In this document: positions 6,807-10,440 of the stretch, in pieces
How positions within the stretch are numbered: the first letter of the stretch is position 1
How the letters are laid out: each line of letters begins with the position of its first letter
From: Actinomycetota bacterium
GTDB lineage: Bacteria > Actinomycetota > Actinomycetes > Nanopelagicales > Nanopelagicaceae
Reading direction: 5' to 3'
Length of the DNA stretch: 10,440 bases
Assembly (NCBI GenBank): GCA_002737595.1
Contig: NSHZ01000058.1
Location: forward strand, 1 to 10,440
Notes under the pieces: model-generated
What the model was told of the DNA's origin: nothing
Database searches by the model: none
What the model saw: only the letters and a program-made list of their open reading frames with translations
Made by a program: the position numbers and the translations under genes

Positions 6807-7619
6807 TTACTTGTAGGTCTGGCTAGCTCCGGGAAACTCCCCATTTTTCACGTCGGTGGCAAACTCAGTGGCCGCAGCCAACATCTCTGCGCGCAGATTG
6901 CGATACGCCTTAGCTAACTTGGGAGGGCTTTTAGTAATCCCCATCAAATCGGTCCAGACCAAGACTTGGGCATCACAGTTAACTCCGGCGCCGATTCCAA
7001 TCGTTGGAATAGATAAGGCCGCTGTAATCTTTGCCGCTAACTCGGCCGACATAAGCTCAAGAACAATTGCAAAGGCTCCGGCCTTCTCAATGGCCAGAGC
7101 TGCATCGAGAATCACATCGCCATCGCTTCGACCTTGGACTCTGTAACCACCCAACTGATGAAGTGACTGGGGAGTCAGCCCAACATGGCCCATCACGGGA
7201 ATCCCGCAGGCAACGAGTTTTTCGATGGTTTCTATATGTGCACCCTCTAGCTTTACACCCATGGCCCCGGCCTCTTTGAAGAAACGAGTACTGGTGGCAA
7301 GTGCGACTTCAGGTGTCGCCTCGTAGGATCCAAAGGGCAGATCGGCGATAACTAGTGCCCTCGATGATGCACTCACTACAGCGCGCACCATAGGGATCAA
7401 CTCATCAACAGAGACTGGAATCGTGTTTTCATGGCCAAGAAAGTTATTTCCTGCACTATCACCAACGAGTAGAACTGGGATGCCGGCCTCATCAAAGATC
7501 TCAGCGGTCATCTGCTCATAGGAGGTGAGCATCACCCATTTCTCACCGCGTTTTTTCGCCGCCGCTAAATCTAATATTGTGGTGCGACGATGCGCCCCGC
7601 CGCCGTATAAGGGCTCCAT
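6807..7619 (-). CDS. panB: 3-methyl-2-oxobutanoate hydroxymethyltransferase (ketopantoate hydroxymethyltransferase)
   Basis: PanB transfers a hydroxymethyl group from 5,10-methylene-tetrahydrofolate to 2-oxoisovalerate, making ketopantoate, the first committed step to pantothenate and coenzyme A. The 270-residue cytoplasmic protein shows the magnesium ligands Asp54 (LLVGDS), Asp93 (DLPFGSY) and Glu125 (VKLEG), the catalytic Glu188 (IVLELMS), and the family signature GHVGLTPQSLHQLGGYRVQG (144-163). Length is normal. The open frame extends to a start at 7673, but ATG 7619 is preceded by GAGGAGAGG with 7 nt spacing and gives an N-terminus (MEPLYGGGAHRRTT) that fits actinobacterial PanB. No panC or panD is visible next to it. 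It is the first gene of a pair with the MFS exporter and is divergent from nadE, so the two coenzyme genes share a 78-bp control region. Confidence 0.97.
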   Translation of the reverse strand: MEPLYGGGAHRRTTILDLAAAKKRGEKWVMLTSYEQMTAEIFDEAGIPVLLVGDSAGNNFLGHENTIPVSVDELIPMVRAVVSASSRALVIADLPFGSYEATPEVALATSTRFFKEAGAMGVKLEGAHIETIEKLVACGIPVMGHVGLTPQSLHQLGGYRVQGRSDGDVILDAALAIEKAGAFAIVLELMSAELAAKITAALSIPTIGIGAGVNCDAQVLVWTDLMGITKSPPKLAKAYRNLRAEMLAAATEFATDVKNGEFPGASQTYK

Positions 7620-7626
7620 GTGATGT

Positions 7627-7635
7627 CCTCTCCTC
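7627..7635 (-). promoter_or_regulatory. Ribosome binding site that fixes the panB start
   Basis: On the minus strand GAGGAGAGG is followed by seven bases and ATG (7619-7617). The strong match supports the 270-residue PanB over the 288-residue open frame that begins further upstream. Confidence 0.8.
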
Positions 7636-7682
7636 GGTGCCGCCAACTGGCTGGTCCCCGGGTACATGCACAAGGGTACCCC

Positions 7683-7691
7683 TGTTACTCT
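7683..7691 (+). promoter_or_regulatory. Extended -10 promoter of nadE, probably giving a leaderless mRNA
   Basis: TG-T-TACTCT reads as an extended -10 (TGN plus TANNNT). Six bases separate it from the A of the nadE ATG, the spacing expected if transcription starts at the start codon itself. No recognisable -35 lies 17-18 bp upstream, which extended -10 promoters tolerate. Two copies of GGGTAC (7660-7665 and 7674-7679, the second inside the 8-bp palindrome GGGTACCC) lie just upstream and could be a regulator site; that is only a guess. Confidence 0.6.
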
Positions 7692-7697
7692 TGAAAA

Positions 7698-9359
7698 ATG
7701 AAGCTACGTGTTGCCCTGGCTCAGATCAACCCAACTGTGGGAGATCTTGTAGGAAATAGCGAGTTGATTGCAGCATCGATCGCGTCGGCCCAGAGCGCTC
7801 GCGCTCATCTTGTGATCTTTCCTGAAATGATCGTTACGGGCTACCCAGTCGAGGATTTAGCGCTAAGACCATCCTTTCAATTAGCAAGTAAGGCGATGAT
7901 TGCCACAATCGCCTCGACTATCAGCGCCCAGATCGTTGCAGTGGTGGGTTATCTGGAGACCTCGGATGAAGGTAAGCCACAGAACGCCGTTGCAATCATC
8001 CATGATGGTGTGATCAAGGCCCGCTATGTAAAGCGCCACCTGCCCAACTATGGCGTCTTTGATGAGTTCAGAAACTTCACCGCCGGGAGCCAATCCCTTG
8101 TAGTGCGCATCCATGGCGTCGATGTAGCGATCGCAATCTGTGAGGACATCTGGCACTCACTTGCCGATCTCGCCGATCGCAAGCCTGGCTTGGTTGTGGT
8201 CCCTAACGGCTCACCGTATGAGCGAAATAAAGATGATGTACGTCTGGCGCTCGTGCAAAAGCGCGCTCGCCAAGTGGGCGCTCCTATGGCCTATGTAAAT
8301 ATGACGGGAGGCGCTGATGATCTTGTCTTTGATGGCGACTCGATCGTTGTAGACAAGGCGGGCACCCTGATTGCTCGGGCACCACAGTTTGATGATCTCT
8401 TAATGCTTGTCGACATCGAGTGCGCCACAAACTCTTCACGGCCCGATCTGGTGATCTCTACCGATGAAGGTGCAGCCTTGGAAGCCATAGCTCCCGTGAT
8501 CGCAGCTCGCTTGAGTGAAGAGGGGCAAATCTGGCGAGGGCTCGTAGTAGGCCTGCATGATTACATTGCAAAGAATAAATTCACATCCGTTGTATTGGGA
8601 TTATCGGGTGGAATCGATTCAGCACTGGTTGCCGCCATCGCAATAGATGCAGTTGGTGCCCAGAATGTGTATGGCATCGCCATGCCGAGCAAATACTCTT
8701 CATCGCACTCTCTCGAGGATGCCCAAGCCCTGGCCGATGCAACAGGTATTCACTTTCGCAATCTGCCTATCGCAGCGATGGTCGATGGATTTATGAACAC
8801 TCTGCACTTAACTGGCTTGGCTGAGGAGAATCTGCAGGCGCGGGTACGGGGCACAAGCTTGATGGGGATCTCAAATGCAGAGGGCCATATCGTTCTAGCC
8901 ACGGGAAATAAAAGTGAGTTGGCAGTTGGATACTCAACTCTCTATGGCGATGCTGTGGGTGGCTTTGCCCCCATCAAGGATATTTACAAGAGCGATGTCT
9001 GGGCATTGGCCCGATGGCGAAATGAGCAGGCCCAATTGGCGGGTTTGACCCCGCCGATTCCACAGCGCTCTATCAGTAAAGAGCCCAGCGCCGAACTTCG
9101 CCCCAATCAGAGGGACTCAGACTCCCTGCCCGATTACATCGTGCTCGATAAAGTTTTGCGCCTCTATGTAGATGAGGATCATGGCTATGAACTCTTGATC
9201 AAAGATGGTTTTGAGCCCGAGCTAATTACCCGTGTGATCTCCCTTGTAGATAAGGCCGAATACAAGCGTCGCCAATATCCACCTGGTACCAAAGTCTCAT
9301 CTCGTGCCTTTGGAAAAGATCGCCGATTACCGATGACATCTGGCTGGAGTCAGTCCTAA
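7698..9359 (+). CDS. nadE: Glutamine-dependent NAD+ synthetase
   Basis: This enzyme amidates nicotinic acid adenine dinucleotide to NAD+ using ATP and ammonia released from glutamine, the last step of NAD synthesis; it is cytoplasmic. The 553 residues are two fused domains. The N-terminal nitrilase-like glutaminase has the Glu43-Lys112-Cys148 triad (FPEM, YVKRHLPNYGVFDE, ICEDIW). The C-terminal synthetase has the PP-loop SGGIDS (303-308), ENLQARVRG (377-385), ATGNKSELAVGYSTLYGD (401-418) and KEPSAELRPNQ. Length fits the common bacterial two-domain form and is shorter than the ~680-residue mycobacterial enzyme. The start is secure: an in-frame TGA lies two codons upstream and MKLRVALAQINPTVGD is the canonical N-terminus. 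Yet no Shine-Dalgarno sequence precedes it, and a -10-like box sits six bases away, suggesting leaderless translation. It diverges from panB. No clear intrinsic terminator follows. Confidence 0.97.
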   Translation: MKLRVALAQINPTVGDLVGNSELIAASIASAQSARAHLVIFPEMIVTGYPVEDLALRPSFQLASKAMIATIASTISAQIVAVVGYLETSDEGKPQNAVAIIHDGVIKARYVKRHLPNYGVFDEFRNFTAGSQSLVVRIHGVDVAIAICEDIWHSLADLADRKPGLVVVPNGSPYERNKDDVRLALVQKRARQVGAPMAYVNMTGGADDLVFDGDSIVVDKAGTLIARAPQFDDLLMLVDIECATNSSRPDLVISTDEGAALEAIAPVIAARLSEEGQIWRGLVVGLHDYIAKNKFTSVVLGLSGGIDSALVAAIAIDAVGAQNVYGIAMPSKYSSSHSLEDAQALADATGIHFRNLPIAAMVDGFMNTLHLTGLAEENLQARVRGTSLMGISNAEGHIVLATGNKSELAVGYSTLYGDAVGGFAPIKDIYKSDVWALARWRNEQAQLAGLTPPIPQRSISKEPSAELRPNQRDSDSLPDYIVLDKVLRLYVDEDHGYELLIKDGFEPELITRVISLVDKAEYKRRQYPPGTKVSSRAFGKDRRLPMTSGWSQS

Positions 9360-9470
9360 ATCTGCAAACCACTCGCAACTCGCATTAATCTGCATCAGAG
9401 ATAAACTTCGCTCTATGAATTCGATAATCATCTGGTTTTTCACTCGTAACCGGATAGTCGATTTCTGCAT
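9327..9470 (-). CDS. Possible small antisense ORF, 47 residues, unknown function
   Basis: On the minus strand a perfect AGGAGG lies five bases before an ATG at 9470. The frame encodes 47 residues, starting MQKSTIRLRVKNQ, with a possibly amphipathic helix (about residues 14-27) and two cysteines. It fills most of the nadE-cysK spacer and overlaps the last 33 bp of nadE tail-to-tail. I do not recognise it, it has no obvious promoter, and the open frame also continues upstream through the spacer into antisense of cysK. It may be chance. I list it because a full consensus ribosome site at the right distance is uncommon. Confidence 0.2.
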   Translation of the reverse strand: MQKSTIRLRVKNQMIIEFIERSLSLMQINASCEWFADLGLTPARCHR

Positions 9471-9558
9471 ATCTGCCTCCTGTACGGCCTGAGGATTCTC
9501 TCTCTTCTCATCCGCTTGAATGTGCTTCATCCATGTCACTTTATTTCTAGGGAGAATT
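9360..9558 (+). other. nadE-cysK intergenic region and cysK leader
   Basis: In this 199-bp spacer I see no intrinsic terminator, no riboswitch I recognise and no tRNA-like fold. The word TCTGC recurs four times (near 9361, 9390, 9464 and 9472). The only clear element is the cysK ribosome binding site GGGAG (9550-9554) at its end. A plus-strand frame of 25 codons (9415-9492) ends with two Cys codons, TGC and TGT, close to its stop, but has no ribosome site. A minus-strand small ORF also lies here. The cysK promoter could not be placed. Confidence 0.5.
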
Positions 9559-10440
9559 ATGAAAACTTTTAGCACTGTTACAGAGGCATTTGGAAACACT
9601 CCACTTGTGCGTATCAATAAGATCAACGATGGCTCGGCCGGGCATATCTATGCCAAACTCGAGTTCTACAACCCAACCTCTTCAGTAAAAGATCGCCTAG
9701 CAATTGCGATGATTGATGCCGCTGAGGCCAGTGGGGAGCTCAAGCCTGGAGGAACGATCGTTGAGGCGACATCTGGAAATACTGGAATTGCAGTTGCGAT
9801 GGTCGCTGCAGCACGTGGATATAAATCGATCTTTACGATGCCTGAATCCGTCTCAAAGGAGCGTCGCAAGCTGATCCGTGCTTTTGGTGCCGAGCTTGTA
9901 CTGACGCCGGCAGGAGAGGGGATGAAGGGGGCCGTTGCAGAGGCCGAAAAGTTAGGCAATTCAGGTGCGGTCCTGGTTCGCCAATTTGAGAACGGGGCCG
10001 GTCCTGCAATTCATTATGCAACGACCGGGCCTGAGATCTGGCGAGATCTTGATGGAAAGGTAGATGCTTTCATCTGTGGAATTGGCACGGGTGGGACCAT
10101 TACTGGTGCGGGTCGTTTCCTGAAAGAGAAGAACCCCGATATCAAGGTATTTGGCGTCGAACCTGCAGCATCACCGATTCTTAACGGTGGAGAGCCCGGG
10201 CCTCATCCAATCCAAGGAATCGGTGCGAATTTTATTCCTAACGTTTTAGATCGCACCGTCTATGACGAGATCTTGGATGCATCGGCCTCCGATGCAATCA
10301 AGTATGCACGTCGAGCCGCGGCCGAAGAGGGAATCCTTGCCGGCATCTCATCTGGTTCAACTTTGTGGGCTGCGAGCGAAGTTGCAGCGCGTCCTGAGTT
10401 CGCAGGCAAGAACATCGCAGTCATCTGTGCATCTGCAGGT
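9559..10440 (+). CDS. cysK: Cysteine synthase A, O-acetylserine sulfhydrylase (3' partial)
   Basis: CysK makes L-cysteine and acetate from O-acetyl-L-serine and sulfide with pyridoxal phosphate, in the cytoplasm. The visible 294 residues include the PLP lysine Lys44 in NPTSSVKDR, the substrate loop TSGNTG (71-76), the phosphate-binding GTGGT (176-180), and GISSGS (262-267), whose serine contacts the pyridine nitrogen. The residue after the PLP lysine is Asp, as in many O-acetylserine-type enzymes. There is no N-terminal heme segment and no CBS domain within the visible part, so it is not the eukaryotic cystathionine beta-synthase type, although a C-terminal CBS pair beyond the edge cannot be excluded. 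At ~310 residues for typical CysK, only about 15-20 residues should be missing. The start ATG at 9559 is preceded by AGGGAGA with close spacing. A neighbouring serine acetyltransferase gene (cysE), often next to cysK, could lie beyond the edge; it is not visible here. Confidence 0.96.
   Translation, partial: MKTFSTVTEAFGNTPLVRINKINDGSAGHIYAKLEFYNPTSSVKDRLAIAMIDAAEASGELKPGGTIVEATSGNTGIAVAMVAAARGYKSIFTMPESVSKERRKLIRAFGAELVLTPAGEGMKGAVAEAEKLGNSGAVLVRQFENGAGPAIHYATTGPEIWRDLDGKVDAFICGIGTGGTITGAGRFLKEKNPDIKVFGVEPAASPILNGGEPGPHPIQGIGANFIPNVLDRTVYDEILDASASDAIKYARRAAAEEGILAGISSGSTLWAASEVAARPEFAGKNIAVICASAG

Noticed and set aside
9516..9545. TTGAAT and TTTATT, 18 bp apart, as the cysK promoter
   Set aside because: The transcript would start at about 9552, inside the ribosome binding site, leaving it non-functional; the match to -10 is also poor.
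9361..9558. Riboswitch or T-box in the cysK leader
   Set aside because: I could not find conserved SAM-riboswitch or T-box core sequences or a long stem; only short chance inverted repeats such as TCTG-CAT-CAGA are present.
9327..9626. 99-codon minus-strand frame across the nadE-cysK spacer
   Set aside because: Its full length is antisense to the cysK start and has no ribosome site; only the inner 47-codon version with AGGAGG is kept as a low-confidence candidate.

Overview
The window is ordinary chromosomal housekeeping DNA from a bacterium that is most likely an actinomycete (Actinomycetota) of moderate GC, roughly 50% by eye. Small-genome freshwater lineages such as Nanopelagicales are possible but unproven. 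The reasons are a lysine/alanine/proline-rich histone-like protein of the actinobacterial tail type, a NAD synthetase gene that looks leaderless behind a TANNNT-type -10, and the sequence character of the PanB, TGT and M13 peptidase genes. I see no insertion sequence, phage gene, CRISPR array, tRNA or rRNA.

Layout. Bases 2-1624 (+) hold the 3' part of a two-ATPase-domain oligopeptide/dipeptide ABC transporter subunit, cut by the left edge. It runs tail-to-tail, with a 4-bp gap, into a minus-strand pair: an M13-family zinc endopeptidase (2868-4817) followed 3 bp later by tgt, the tRNA-guanine transglycosylase (1629-2864). Upstream of that pair lies a separately terminated minus-strand gene for a 114-residue, extremely basic histone-like protein (5015-5359, terminator 4971-5003). 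Next comes a second minus-strand pair, panB (6807-7619) followed closely by an MFS exporter (5528-6796). The glutamine-dependent NAD synthetase gene nadE (7698-9359, +) diverges from panB across a 78-bp spacer. After a 199-bp spacer comes cysK, O-acetylserine sulfhydrylase (9559 to the right edge), cut at its 3' end.

Functionally this is a mix of nutrient uptake (peptides), peptide turnover, tRNA modification, nucleoid packaging, coenzyme synthesis (pantothenate/CoA and NAD) and cysteine synthesis. No gene-free stretch exceeds 300 bases. Several starts had to be moved inward from the longest open frame, for the peptidase, panB and the MFS gene, using ribosome binding sites, the terminator and family N-termini.

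I did not find a convincing undescribed system. The points most worth a second look are the stand-alone histone-tail protein with its internal 39-bp tandem repeats, the apparently leaderless nadE, the roughly 2.5-fold excess of GATC across the window, an insertion in TGT between its catalytic aspartates, and a possible small antisense gene with a perfect AGGAGG site in the nadE-cysK spacer.
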